A stretch of DNA of 64,000 nt from Anaerolineales bacterium (lineage in GTDB: Bacteria; Chloroflexota; Anaerolineae; Anaerolineales; Villigracilaceae), in assembly GCA_030583885.1 (NCBI GenBank), contig CP129480.1, forward strand, positions 3,102,714 through 3,166,713. The letters run 5' to 3'. Below the pieces are notes generated by a model. It worked only from the letters and a program-made list of their open reading frames with translations, was not told the origin of the DNA and did no database searches. Made by a program: the position numbers and the translations under genes. Within the stretch, counting starts at the first letter, position 1; the number at the start of each line of letters is the position of its first letter. Shown here piece after piece: positions 40,485 to 50,609 of the stretch.

Positions 40485-41932
40485 TGCCAGGTTCACGAAC
40501 TCCGAATATTTATCATCCCTTTTGGCGTTCGCTTGCCTATTGGATCTTTGTCACACTGGCAGTGCTGACTGTTTTTTTCAGCGTTCGCCAATTGACCCTC
40601 TGCTGGACCCTGACTGCCCTACCAGGTGTTCCACCCGCAGAGTGCGCTTTACAAAACCAACCATCTTCCGATCTGCCGGCATCTCCCGATCCGGCAACTG
40701 CAAACGATCTTCCAATTGAAATATCCGCGCCGGAAATGGAGCTGCCTCAATGGGACGGCGCCAGTCGGATCAACATCGCCTTCTTTGGCTTGCGCGGCGA
40801 CGATGGACAAGGAGAAGGTTGCCCGACCTGCACCGATACGATCATGGTTCTGACCGTGGATCCAGTCACAAAGACTGCCGGCATGTTGTCCATCCCACGT
40901 GATATGTGGGTCAACATTCCCAGCGCAGGATACAGTCGCATCAACACTGCCTGGGCAATTGGCGAGAATGCCAAATTGCCGGGCGGCGGACCTGCCTTGG
41001 CAATGCAGACCGTTTCACAGTTCATCGGGGTTCTGATTCATTATTATGTGCAGGTGGATTTTGGGACCTTTGTTTCGTTCATCAATCTGATTGGCGGCAT
41101 CGATGTGTATGTCGAGGAACGCATGGTGCTTGATCCGCTCGGCGAGGGACCAGATCATTTTGTGTTGAAGCCGGGAGATTACCGCCACCTGACCGGACCG
41201 CGCGCCCTGGCGTATGCACGCTGCCGGCATGAATCACAAGGCTGTTCAGGCGGGGATGTGGGACGTGCCAAACGCCAACAACAGGTCATCCTCGCGATCC
41301 GCGACAAGGTGCTGGAACCGGAAACCTTTGCCACATTGATTACCCAGGCGCCACAGTTGTATGCAGAATTTTCTTCTGGGATTCACACCAACATGTCGTT
41401 GGAGAATGCGATCCAACTGGCGGTGTTGGCAAAGGACATTCGGGTGGATGACATCAAGAGAGGCGTGATCGATACCACGATGGCGATCCCAGCCGATACA
41501 ACCATCAACGGTATACCGGCAAATGTTTTGCGTCCTGTCCCGGATCTTATTCGCATCCTGAGGGATGAAATCTTTGTCCCCGGTGGTCCGCTCAGTCCAT
41601 TGGCGCAAGGTGATCCAGTGACACTGATGCAATCTGATCAGGCGAAGGTCAGGATTATCAATAACACCTATACTGCCGGATTGGAGGAACGCACTGCGTC
41701 TTTTCTGACAGCGCAGGGTATGCAGGTAGTGGAATATGGTCCGCCGACCGGTGCATCCAACACCACGAAAATAATTCTTTACTCTTCAAAGTTATATGCC
41801 CTGCGGTATTTGACGGAACTCTTTGGGGTGGGGAGTCAACAGATCATCATCCAGCCTGATCCGGCTTCCACGGTGGATATCGAGATTCGCATTGGGGAGG
41901 ATTGGGTGGATAAACTGCCAGGAGGATTTTAG
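40484..41932 (+). CDS. LytR-CpsA-Psr family protein with C-terminal LytR_C domain
   Basis: A 482-residue protein with one N-terminal helix and a LCP catalytic domain (about 90-260). It has the LCP hallmarks DTIMVLTVDP, SIPRDMWVNIP, INTAWAIGE and ALAYARCRH. A C-terminal LytR_C domain follows (KVRIINNTYTAGLEERTA). LCP enzymes link glycopolymers to peptidoglycan or proteins. The start overlaps the TadC stop (TAATG). Region 41933-42106 contains only the promoter of the next gene. Confidence 0.88.
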   Translation: MPGSRTPNIYHPFWRSLAYWIFVTLAVLTVFFSVRQLTLCWTLTALPGVPPAECALQNQPSSDLPASPDPATANDLPIEISAPEMELPQWDGASRINIAFFGLRGDDGQGEGCPTCTDTIMVLTVDPVTKTAGMLSIPRDMWVNIPSAGYSRINTAWAIGENAKLPGGGPALAMQTVSQFIGVLIHYYVQVDFGTFVSFINLIGGIDVYVEERMVLDPLGEGPDHFVLKPGDYRHLTGPRALAYARCRHESQGCSGGDVGRAKRQQQVILAIRDKVLEPETFATLITQAPQLYAEFSSGIHTNMSLENAIQLAVLAKDIRVDDIKRGVIDTTMAIPADTTINGIPANVLRPVPDLIRILRDEIFVPGGPLSPLAQGDPVTLMQSDQAKVRIINNTYTAGLEERTASFLTAQGMQVVEYGPPTGASNTTKIILYSSKLYALRYLTELFGVGSQQIIIQPDPASTVDIEIRIGEDWVDKLPGGF

Positions 41933-42094
41933 CAAAACCACCAAAAAAGATTTTTATCCCGCTTTTGCAGGTAACGATTTGGATCGCGGGACGGTCGGAC
42001 TGCCCTCCCAATCCTGGCAGCAGGCAGCCTTATTTTCAAGGTGAGGCATTTACAAAGAAACCTTGAACCGTGTCTACGTTTTGGGGATGTGCTG

Positions 42095-42100
42095 TATACT
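42095..42100 (+). promoter_or_regulatory. -10 box of a probable leaderless mRNA
   Basis: TATACT ends six bases before the GTG start of the first LuxR gene, so transcription would begin at or next to the start codon. No Shine-Dalgarno is present. Copy 2 has the same layout (TATAAT at 46935-46940, ATG seven bases on). Confidence 0.5.
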
Positions 42101-42106
42101 TGATTT

Positions 42107-44851
42107 GTGTCCGCTCCGATTTTGGCGACGAAACTGTATATTCCTCCGCCCCGACCTGGCATTGTCCTGCGTCCGCGTCTGATCGAGCGATTGGATAATG
42201 GCCTGGCAAAAGGGCGCAGATTAACGCTCATCTCCGCATCTGCCGGCTTTGGGAAAACCACGCTGGTCAGCGAATGGATTACGCATTGTGGGAGGTCAGT
42301 TGCGTGGCTATCATTGGATGAAGGCGATAATGATTCCACACGCTTTCTAACATACCTCATCGCTGCTTTGCAGACGCTTGCGGAAAATATTGGAGCACGG
42401 GTATTGGGCGCGCTTCAATCCCCTCAACTACCGCCAATTGAATCGATTCTGACAACCCTGCTAAATGAAATCACCACCATCCCGGACAATTTCGTCCTCG
42501 TCCTTGATGACTATCACATTATTGATTCCAAACCAGTAGACAACGCACTCACCTTTCTGCTTGAGCATCTGCCACCACAGATGCACTTGGTCATCGCCAC
42601 CCGTGAGGATCCACAGCTACCTCTATCCCGATTACGCGCCCGGGGCCAATTGACCGAACTGCGCGCCACTGATTTGCGTTTTACCCCCTCCGAAGCCGCC
42701 GAATTTCTCAACCAGATGATGGGCCTGAACCTCTCGACGGAAAACATCGCCGCGCTGGAAGCCCGCACCGAAGGTTGGATTGCTGGACTTCAATTAGCTG
42801 CGCTTTCCATGCAAGGCAGCAAGGACGTTTCTGGGTTCATTCAAGAATTCGCTGGAGACCACCGCTACATCGTGGACTATCTGGTCGAAGAGGTTCTGCA
42901 ACGCCAGCCTAAACATGTGCGCAACTTCTTACTGCAAACCGCTATTCTCAACCAGTTGAATGGTTCGCTGTGTGATGCCGTCACTGGTAAAGAGGATGGC
43001 AACGTGCAATTGGAAGTCCTACAGCGAGGCAACTTCTTTGTCATTCCGCTGGATGACAAGCGCAACTGGTATCGCTATCACCATCTTTTTGCCGATGTCC
43101 TTCGTATGCACTTGATGGCGGAGCAGCCCGATCAGGTATCTGCCCTGCACCGGCGCGCGAGTGAGTGGTATGAACAGAACGGCCTGCGATCCGATGCCAT
43201 CCGCCACGCGCTGGCTGCCGAGGATTTCGAGCGAGCGGCGACCTTGGTCGAACTGGCAGTCCCAGAAATGCGCAGGAATAGACAGGGAGCCACAGTCAAG
43301 GAGCTTGGCTGGTTAAAGGCGCTACCCGACGAGCTGATCCGCTTCAGGCCAGTGCTCTGCGTTGACTATGCTTACGCATTATTTGCTGGCGGCGAGCTAG
43401 GGGCTGTTGAGGCCCGACTGCGGGACGCCGAACGGTGGCTGGATACGACGGGCGGCACACGCGAACGACCGGAAGCCCCGGCGGTGGGGATGGTTGTCGT
43501 GGATGAAGAGGAATTTCGCCGTCTGCCGAGTATGATCGCCCTTCTCCGTGCCGCGCACGCACTGGCCCGGGGCGATATGCCTGAGACCGCAAAAAACGCT
43601 CGACGGGTGCTCAATCTCGCACCTGAGGATGCCCATCTGATGCTTGGTGGGGCCGCATCGCAGCTGGGTCTCGTCGCATGGGCGAGCGGGGATCTCGACA
43701 CCGCCTTCCGGATGACTGCCGATGGCATGGCGAATGTGCGGCGGGCCGGGTATATCTCTTCCGCCATTGGCTGCTCCATCGTTCTGGCGGATGTCCAGAT
43801 CGCGCAAGGCTGTCTCCACGAGGCAATGACAACCTATGAGCGAGCATTGCAATGGGCGATGGAGCCGGGCGCGCCAGTTCTGCGGGGAGCGGCAGATATG
43901 TATGTGGGCATGAGCACCCTTCACTATGAACATAATGATCTGAAAGCCGCCACGCAGTGCCTGCTCAAAAGCCAGTCTATGGGTGATCTTGCCGGGTTAC
44001 CGCAAAACCCGTATCGCTGGCGCGCAGCGATGGCACGCATGCGACAAGCGCAGGGGGATTTGGATGGCGCGATTCAACTGCTCGAGGAGGCTGAGCGCGT
44101 ATACGATGGCAACTTCTCCCCGAATGTGCGCCCGGTCGCGACGAGGAAGGTGCGGGTGTGGCTGGCGCAAGGCCGGTTGGGTGAAGCCCTGGGGTGGGCG
44201 CGCCAGCAGGGACTGTCCGTTGAAAACGATCTTAGCTACCTGCACGAGTTCGATCACATCACCCTTGCCAGGGTGCTCCTGGCTCGCTATCAGAGCGACC
44301 GTGCAGATGGCTCCATTTCCGGGGTAGTAGGGCTGTTGGAGCGTCTGTTGAAAGCAGCGGAAGAAGGCGGGAGGAAGGGTAGTGTGGTTGAAATTTTGGT
44401 ATTGCAGGCGTTTGCTTATCACGCGCAAGGTGACCTGCCTGCTGCTCTCTTGCCTTTGCAACATGCCCTTGCGTTGGCCGAGCCGGAGGGCTACGTCCGC
44501 ATGTTCCTTGACGAAGGCTCAAGCATGATACAACTGCTTCGCGAAGTTTCCGCGCGTGAAATCATGCCAGACTACACAGACAAGCTACTGGCAGGATTTG
44601 AAGCTGAGAAGCGGAAAGGCGAAGACAAACCTGCTCTACCCTCTGCCAATCTCCTTATTGACCCATTGAGCCAACGCGAGTTAAAAATACTACAACTCAT
44701 CGCCCAGGGACTATCGAATCGTGAGATTGGCGAGAGGCTTTTCCTCGCCCTGGACACGATCAAAGGGCATAACCGCAAAATTTTTGATAAACTGCAAGTT
44801 CAAAGCCGCACCGAAGCCATCGCCCGCGCCCGCGAACTGGGTTTGCTGTAA
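42107..44851 (+). CDS. MalT-type LuxR transcription regulator, copy 1
   Basis: This 914-residue regulator has a STAND-like ATPase module (SASAGFGKTTLVSEW, Walker A at 47-52), a winged-helix and TPR-like region of about 500 residues, and a C-terminal LuxR HTH (LSQRELKILQLIAQGLSNREI). Such proteins integrate an inducer and ATP signal and then activate nearby genes. The start is GTG at 42107, six bases after a TATACT box, so the mRNA is probably leaderless. Copy 2 follows at 46948. Confidence 0.9.
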   Translation: MSAPILATKLYIPPPRPGIVLRPRLIERLDNGLAKGRRLTLISASAGFGKTTLVSEWITHCGRSVAWLSLDEGDNDSTRFLTYLIAALQTLAENIGARVLGALQSPQLPPIESILTTLLNEITTIPDNFVLVLDDYHIIDSKPVDNALTFLLEHLPPQMHLVIATREDPQLPLSRLRARGQLTELRATDLRFTPSEAAEFLNQMMGLNLSTENIAALEARTEGWIAGLQLAALSMQGSKDVSGFIQEFAGDHRYIVDYLVEEVLQRQPKHVRNFLLQTAILNQLNGSLCDAVTGKEDGNVQLEVLQRGNFFVIPLDDKRNWYRYHHLFADVLRMHLMAEQPDQVSALHRRASEWYEQNGLRSDAIRHALAAEDFERAATLVELAVPEMRRNRQGATVKELGWLKALPDELIRFRPVLCVDYAYALFAGGELGAVEARLRDAERWLDTTGGTRERPEAPAVGMVVVDEEEFRRLPSMIALLRAAHALARGDMPETAKNARRVLNLAPEDAHLMLGGAASQLGLVAWASGDLDTAFRMTADGMANVRRAGYISSAIGCSIVLADVQIAQGCLHEAMTTYERALQWAMEPGAPVLRGAADMYVGMSTLHYEHNDLKAATQCLLKSQSMGDLAGLPQNPYRWRAAMARMRQAQGDLDGAIQLLEEAERVYDGNFSPNVRPVATRKVRVWLAQGRLGEALGWARQQGLSVENDLSYLHEFDHITLARVLLARYQSDRADGSISGVVGLLERLLKAAEEGGRKGSVVEILVLQAFAYHAQGDLPAALLPLQHALALAEPEGYVRMFLDEGSSMIQLLREVSAREIMPDYTDKLLAGFEAEKRKGEDKPALPSANLLIDPLSQRELKILQLIAQGLSNREIGERLFLALDTIKGHNRKIFDKLQVQSRTEAIARARELGLL

Positions 44852-45008
44852 GTATCTATTTTCCCCAACATTTCTTCTCAATAACTGAAAACAACACCTG
44901 TAACCAACACTAAAGTGTCTGTTCGTTAACACTGTGTGGGGGATATTATCTTTGTACATTGAACAAGTGGCACGGACTGTAATGACCGGCCACAACAGGT
45001 ACAAGGTG

Positions 45009-45692
45009 ATGTCAAACGAACTCGAATCAAAACCGACTCCAGGTCAACCCGTGGTCTATCAGATCAGAATCAAGGGGCATTTGGGTAGTCAATGGACAGA
45101 CTGGTTTGAGGGCTTGACCATCACGCTGGACAAGGACGGCGATACGCTTCTAACCGGTCCAATAGTTGACCAGTCCGCGCTGCATGGGTTGCTCAAAAAA
45201 GTGCGTGATCTGGGAATGCCCTTGATCTCGGTCGTTCAAGTCCAACTCGATGAAACTCATCCATATCGTTCAAATAAGGAGAAAAAAATGAACACAAACA
45301 AATCGACTATCGGAATAGATCCAAGGGTAAAACTTTCATTGCTATGGATATTTGTAGTATTGCTTATGGTTTACGCGGATATTGTTTCTTTACTGGATCC
45401 CACGTCTCCGATCCGCGAAGTAATGGCGGGAGCTCCATTGCCTGCGGGTGGTTTGCTGGCGGGTGCAATATTAATGATAACTTCAATTTCCCCGGTCATG
45501 CTGTCCTGGGTATTGAGCTACAAAGTAAATCGCTGGGTAACCATCATCATTGGTGCCTACATGATTGTACATATCGTTATAGGCGGGCACGGTTTGTATT
45601 ATGTGTTATTTGCAACAGTGGAAGTTGCATGCATATTGCTAATTATCTGGTATTCCTGGAAGTGGACTACCGCTGAAGTGAAACCTGAATAA
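45009..45692 (+). CDS. fusion of a small BON-size domain with a DUF6326-type membrane protein, copy 1
   Basis: The 227-residue product has an N-terminal soluble domain (YQIRIKGHLGSQWTDWF ... SALHGLLKKVRDL) of about 85 residues and a C-terminal part with four helices, typical of DUF6326. Inside the frame, AAGGAG at 45276-45281 lies six bases before ATG at 45288, so the membrane half (134 residues) can also be made alone. The paralog at 49890 has the same layout. AAGGTG directly before the ATG at 45009 supports the chosen start. Confidence 0.75.
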   Translation: MSNELESKPTPGQPVVYQIRIKGHLGSQWTDWFEGLTITLDKDGDTLLTGPIVDQSALHGLLKKVRDLGMPLISVVQVQLDETHPYRSNKEKKMNTNKSTIGIDPRVKLSLLWIFVVLLMVYADIVSLLDPTSPIREVMAGAPLPAGGLLAGAILMITSISPVMLSWVLSYKVNRWVTIIIGAYMIVHIVIGGHGLYYVLFATVEVACILLIIWYSWKWTTAEVKPE

Positions 45693-45742
45693 CATGGCGC
45701 TCGATCAAGACTCATTGCATGTATTGCTAAAAGGAGACAAAA

Positions 45743-46426
45743 ATGAATTCAATCAATAAGAACGCAAGAATGGCAGGGTTCCTGTATCTCATTTACATGG
45801 TAACTCATATCATCAGTGACGTGTGGCGCGGCAGCTTTATTGTGCCTGGGGATGCTGCCGCAACAGTCAGTAATATCATAGCTCATGAAGGGTTATTCAC
45901 TATCACTGTTGTAGGTGATCTACTCGCTGCTGCGCTTTTCTTTTTGACCGCCTGGGCTCTCTATGTTTTACTCAAACCAGTCAATAAGAACCTTGCTCTC
46001 CTATTCTTATTATTAAACCTGGGCGGTGTCGCCATTCAATGTTCCAGCGATCTTTTTCTGTTTGCCAGCCAGTTGCTGATGAATGGTCCCGATACCTTGA
46101 ACGGTTTCCAGTCGGATCAATTGCAATCTCTGGCAATGTTCTTTCTCGATTTACGCGAAAAAGGGTTTACAGTCGCCCAGCTATTCTATGGCGCCTGGCT
46201 CTTTCCGCTTGGCTATTTAGTCTTCAAGTCGGGCTTCCTTCCCAAAATTTTGGGTATCGTGCTGATGGTTCATTGTTTTACCTGGATGTCGACTTTCTTT
46301 CAGTCTTTCCTCTTCCCAGGCTTCACAGCCATCACCTATGTAAGCTATCCACTCGGCTTCATTGCGGAATTTGGGCTTACTTTGTGGCTTTTGATAAAGG
46401 GCGCAAAAGAGCAGAAATCTGCCTGA
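45743..46426 (+). CDS. DUF4386-type membrane protein
   Basis: This 227-residue protein has about six helices and starts NARMAGFLYLIYMVTHI, the typical opening of DUF4386 proteins. The function is not known. It lies 50 bp downstream of the fusion gene with AAGGAG before the ATG. Its place in both the first and (as the protein at 50796) the second module suggests a common membrane role for the genes controlled by the LuxR proteins. Confidence 0.75.
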   Translation: MNSINKNARMAGFLYLIYMVTHIISDVWRGSFIVPGDAAATVSNIIAHEGLFTITVVGDLLAAALFFLTAWALYVLLKPVNKNLALLFLLLNLGGVAIQCSSDLFLFASQLLMNGPDTLNGFQSDQLQSLAMFFLDLREKGFTVAQLFYGAWLFPLGYLVFKSGFLPKILGIVLMVHCFTWMSTFFQSFLFPGFTAITYVSYPLGFIAEFGLTLWLLIKGAKEQKSA

Positions 46427-46462
46427 GTTAAGGTTGACCACCCATCACAAGGAAAAAATAAA

Positions 46463-46897
46463 ATGTTGAAAAAAGGTTCGACAGTCCTTTCAATATGGTG
46501 CGGCATCAACTTCATTCTCGCCTTTATCATATTGTGCTATGTCATCGTCCTCAAACAGAATTCCCCGATCCTGCAAGTGGCTTCTTTTTCAGAGGCTGAA
46601 ATTGCGGGGCTTGGCGCCAAAACCATCGCCGCGCTCAATTGCTTTACGATCCTGTACAACTCCTGCTCACTGATGGTTTCGGTGCTTACGTGGCCGCTTA
46701 TTCGTAAGAATCTGGTCGCCGGTGAAAAATCGGCTTTCTGGACGCTGGTCTTCGTGATCGGATTCATCGAAGTGATGGCATTTCTCGCTTCCTCATACAT
46801 TGGGCATGGACGCTGGCAGGTGAATGTCCTTCAGAGCATGCTTTACGTTGTGGGCATTGGTTTGTGTGGTTATTCTATATTCAAGCGACAAACATAA
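46463..46897 (+). CDS. hypothetical four-helix membrane protein
   Basis: The 144-residue protein has four helices (about 8-30, 52-74, 84-104 and 118-138). No family is recognised. It is the last gene of the first module; about 50 bp further is the second LuxR regulator. Confidence 0.65.
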   Translation: MLKKGSTVLSIWCGINFILAFIILCYVIVLKQNSPILQVASFSEAEIAGLGAKTIAALNCFTILYNSCSLMVSVLTWPLIRKNLVAGEKSAFWTLVFVIGFIEVMAFLASSYIGHGRWQVNVLQSMLYVVGIGLCGYSIFKRQT

Positions 46898-46947
46898 GAT
46901 GCTATTATCAATAATCAGGGAAATTCCCTTGCTGTATAATAACCAAT

Positions 46948-49755
46948 ATGCCCGCGCCAGTTTTGGCTACCAAACTGTACATTCCCCCGCCCCGTCCCAA
47001 CATCGTTCCACGTCCGCGCTTGATTGAGCGGCTGAACGATGGGTTGGCGATGGGTTGCAGGCTGACGCTCATCTCCGCTTCGGCCGGCTTCGGCAAGACC
47101 ACATTGGTCAGCGATTGGATTACTGATTGTGGCAGGCCAGTCGCCTGGTTATCACTGGACGAAGGGGACAACGACCCTGTCCGCTTCATCACGTACCTGA
47201 TCGCGGCATTGCAGACCATTAAGGCGGGACTTGGCGAGGGAGTTTTATCAACTCTTCAATCGCACCAGCAGCCACAAGTCGAAATGGCTCTGACGACTCT
47301 GCTCAACGAAATTTCTTCCATCCCCGATTCCTTTCTCCTCATCCTCGACGACTATCATGTAATTGATTCCAAACCTGTGGACGCCACTCTCGCCTTTCTG
47401 GTCGAGCAACCGCCGCCGCAGATGCACCTGGTCATTGCCACGCGCGAAGACCCAGCCCTGCCGCTGGCTCGTCTACGCGTTCGCGGTCAACTGACAGAAT
47501 TGCGCGCCGCAGACTTGCAGTTCACCCCCTCAGAAGCGACTGAGTTCCTCAACCGTATGATGGGACTCAATCTCTCTGATGAAGATGTCGCCGCATTGGA
47601 GTCCCGCACCGAAGGTTGGATCGCTGGACTGCAATTGGCCGCGCTCTCCATGCAGGGGCGATCAGACGCCGCCAGTTTTATCCAGGCGTTCACCGGCAGC
47701 CACCGGTACGTACTCGACTATCTTGTCGAAGAGGTTCTTCATCGTCAGCCGGAACAGATCCGCAGTTTCTTAATGCAAACTACGATTCTCGACAGACTTT
47801 GCGCCTCTCTATGCAATGCTGTTACTGATCGGGAAGACAGCAAAGAGATGCTGGAAACCCTGGAGCGAGACAACCTGTTCGTCATTCCGCTTGATGACCA
47901 GCGCCAGTGGTATCGCTATCACCACCTTTTTGCCGAGGTTCTGCAAGCGTACTTGCAAGAGGCGCAATCTGATCGGATATCTGAGCTTCATCGGCGGGCG
48001 AGTATTTGGTTTGAACAGAATAATCTATCGGCTGATGCCATCCGTCATGCGCTGGCATCTAAAGATTTCGAGCGAGCGGCAGACTTGATCGAACGGGTCT
48101 GGCTGCCGATGGATCTCAATTACCAACATGTTACATGGCTAGGCTGGGTGAAAGCACTGCCCGAAGATCTTGTTTACGCCCATCCGGTGATTAGTGTGGG
48201 CTATGCTTGGGCGTTGTTGGGTTCCGGGGAGTTGGAGGCGAGCGAAGCCCGCTTGCGGGATGCCGAGCGCTGGCTGGAACCGGCAGGTATGCAGGCAGAG
48301 GATTCGTCAGTCAAGACTGGTCTTGAGTCCTCACCTGCACATGCGCCAGGTGCAAGTGTCGACTATCCTCAGGATAAACTCCGCCGCAAAATGATCGTTG
48401 TGGACGAAGTGGAATTTCGGTCATTGCCTGCCTCGATCGCTGCCGCCCGCGCCTATCGCGCCCTGGCTTTGGGTGATATACCCGGCACAAAAATGTACGC
48501 CCGTCAAACACTGGCGCTTGTCACTGAGGATACTTCACCCCATCACACTCAGGGTACGGCATTACTGGGAATAGCCGAATATGCCAGCGGCGACTTGCAG
48601 GCAGCGGAGCAGGAACTCCTCAAGTTTCAGGCGCTGATGTGGCAGGTCAACGACCTCGCCAGCGCTATTGGCATCACTTTTGCCCTGGCAAACATTAAGC
48701 TGGTTCAGGGCCGTCTGCGTGAGGCTGTCAGTGCTTATCAGCAGTCACTGCAACTTGCGGCGAATCGTGGTGCGCCATTCTTTATCGGCGTATCTGATCT
48801 GTACCGAGGTCTCGGCGAACTGCTTTGTGAGCAGAACGAGCTGGAAGCCGCGGCACAGCACTTGTTAACAGCCCAGCAGATGGGCGAGCGAGGCGCGACA
48901 ACCGGCTGGACGCAGCGTCTATGCGTTGCTCAGGCGCGCTTGAAAGAATCGCATGGCGATCTGGCTGGGGCGCTCGTCTTGTTGGATGAGGCAGAGCGTC
49001 AATATGTCAGGAATCCGCTTCCCGATCCTTCTGTCGCGGCGTTGAAGGCGCGGATGTGGGTTAGGCAGGGGCGATTGAACGAAGCCTTTGCGTGGGTGCG
49101 CGAACAGGACCTATCCCCAGATGATGAGTTGAGCTTCATGCGCGAGTTTGACCATTTCACACTGGTTCGGGCACTCATTGCCCGATACAAAACTGATCGG
49201 GCACCTGGCGATCTTCAGGCGGCACTGAGCCTGCTGGCGCGCCTCTTGCAAGCCGCAGAAACAGGCGAACGGAATGGGAGCGTGATTGAAATCCTGATAC
49301 TGCAATCGCTCGCTCATCAAGCGCAGGGTGACCAGCCGTGCGCTCTCGCCTCGCTGGAACGTGCCTTGTCTCTGGCTGAGCCAGAGGGTTATGTCCGCAT
49401 CTTTGTGGATAAAGGCGAAGCGATGCGGTTGTTGGTCGAAATACAATCGCGCAATCGAGATCATCCTATGAGCGGTTATGCCGGCAAACTTCTGTCTGCC
49501 TTTACACAACCGGCAGCAACCGCCCCGAAATCGAAAATCAAAAATCAAAAATCTGAAATCGTTGAACCTTTGAGCGAGCGTGAAGTGGAAGTGCTTCGAC
49601 TTCTCCGAACCGAATTGAGCGGACCCGAAATCGCCGAAGTATTAATCGTGTCGCTCAACACCTTGCGTACACACACCAAAAATATTTTCAACAAGCTGGG
49701 GGTCAACAACCGTCGGGCGGCTGTCCGCCGCGCCGAAGAACTCGATCTGTTCTAG
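46948..49755 (+). CDS. MalT-type LuxR transcription regulator, copy 2
   Basis: A 935-residue paralog of the regulator at 42107. The N-terminal 50 residues are nearly identical, with ATPase Walker A SASAGFGKTTLVSDW at 43-57. TPR-like repeats follow, then a C-terminal LuxR HTH (LSEREVEVLRLLRTELSGPEI) in which the helix differs clearly from copy 1. Different HTH sequences imply different operators. The mRNA is probably leaderless, with TATAAT seven bases before the ATG. A Lys/Asn-rich linker (SKIKNQKSEI) precedes the HTH. Confidence 0.9.
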   Translation: MPAPVLATKLYIPPPRPNIVPRPRLIERLNDGLAMGCRLTLISASAGFGKTTLVSDWITDCGRPVAWLSLDEGDNDPVRFITYLIAALQTIKAGLGEGVLSTLQSHQQPQVEMALTTLLNEISSIPDSFLLILDDYHVIDSKPVDATLAFLVEQPPPQMHLVIATREDPALPLARLRVRGQLTELRAADLQFTPSEATEFLNRMMGLNLSDEDVAALESRTEGWIAGLQLAALSMQGRSDAASFIQAFTGSHRYVLDYLVEEVLHRQPEQIRSFLMQTTILDRLCASLCNAVTDREDSKEMLETLERDNLFVIPLDDQRQWYRYHHLFAEVLQAYLQEAQSDRISELHRRASIWFEQNNLSADAIRHALASKDFERAADLIERVWLPMDLNYQHVTWLGWVKALPEDLVYAHPVISVGYAWALLGSGELEASEARLRDAERWLEPAGMQAEDSSVKTGLESSPAHAPGASVDYPQDKLRRKMIVVDEVEFRSLPASIAAARAYRALALGDIPGTKMYARQTLALVTEDTSPHHTQGTALLGIAEYASGDLQAAEQELLKFQALMWQVNDLASAIGITFALANIKLVQGRLREAVSAYQQSLQLAANRGAPFFIGVSDLYRGLGELLCEQNELEAAAQHLLTAQQMGERGATTGWTQRLCVAQARLKESHGDLAGALVLLDEAERQYVRNPLPDPSVAALKARMWVRQGRLNEAFAWVREQDLSPDDELSFMREFDHFTLVRALIARYKTDRAPGDLQAALSLLARLLQAAETGERNGSVIEILILQSLAHQAQGDQPCALASLERALSLAEPEGYVRIFVDKGEAMRLLVEIQSRNRDHPMSGYAGKLLSAFTQPAATAPKSKIKNQKSEIVEPLSEREVEVLRLLRTELSGPEIAEVLIVSLNTLRTHTKNIFNKLGVNNRRAAVRRAEELDLF

Positions 49756-49889
49756 TTGCCTGAAACTTCTCCAACCCGACTCCAGCCTCGCCGCTGGAGT
49801 TTTTATTTTCCACTCAATCACCACCTCAATCACATCATGTGGTGATGACGTCTCACCACCTCAAACGGTATCTTATGGGCAGATCAACC

Positions 49890-50567
49890 ATGAGCCAACA
49901 AATGATTGACAAACCGACTTCGACCGCTCAGCAATACGAAATTCGCCTTAAGGGCCACCTGGATGCCCATTGGGCTGACCGGTTTGAGAACCTGACCATC
50001 ACGCTGGAAGACATTGGCGACACGCTTCTTTCTGGACTTGTAGCTGATCAAGCGGCCCTGCATGGTTTGCTCAAAAAAGTGCGCGATTTGGGTTTGCCAT
50101 TGATCTCGGTCAATCAGGTCCAATTCGACGAAACTCATCCATATCATTCAAAACAAGGAGAAACAAAAATGAATTCCATTAATAAGATAGACATGAAAGT
50201 CCTGCTCTCGACCCTATGGATCGTGGTCATGTTCAACATGCTGAAAGCGGATATCCTGTCACTGAACATCCCCGACGCGGCGGAAGAAGTGGCAAGAACC
50301 TCCACCAGCACGGGCGCATCGATTCCCCAACTGATGTTGATCGGCGCGATCCTGGGACAACTCGCCATTGCCATGATCATCCTGTCCCGCGTGTTGAAGT
50401 ATGGTCTCAATCGCTGGGTCAATATCGTCGTGGGCATCGTCACCATTGCTTATATCTGGGGCGGCATGGCGTCGTATCCCCACTACGTTTTCATCGCCAC
50501 AGTCGAGACTCTCTGTCTGTTGCTGATTGTCTGGTTTGCATGGACCTGGCGCAACGTCGAAGCCTAA
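49890..50567 (+). CDS. fusion of a small BON-size domain with a DUF6326-type membrane protein, copy 2
   Basis: This 225-residue paralog of 45009-45692 has the same two parts: a soluble N terminus (YEIRLKGHLDAHWADRF ... ALHGLLKKVRDL) and a four-helix C terminus. AAGGAG at 50155-50160 is followed by an ATG at 50169, so the 132-residue membrane half can again be translated alone. That the internal ribosome-binding site survives in both copies argues that it is used. The ATG at 49890 is chosen on similarity to copy 1. Confidence 0.75.
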   Translation: MSQQMIDKPTSTAQQYEIRLKGHLDAHWADRFENLTITLEDIGDTLLSGLVADQAALHGLLKKVRDLGLPLISVNQVQFDETHPYHSKQGETKMNSINKIDMKVLLSTLWIVVMFNMLKADILSLNIPDAAEEVARTSTSTGASIPQLMLIGAILGQLAIAMIILSRVLKYGLNRWVNIVVGIVTIAYIWGGMASYPHYVFIATVETLCLLLIVWFAWTWRNVEA

Positions 50568-50585
50568 CCTATTCAAAGTAAACTA

Positions 50586-50609
50586 CCACCGCCATAGGCG
50601 GTGGCTTTT
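50586..50609 (+). terminator. terminator after the fusion gene
   Basis: CCACCGCC (50586-50593) and GGCGGTGG (50597-50604) form an 8-bp stem with an ATA loop, followed by CTTTT. Confidence 0.65.
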
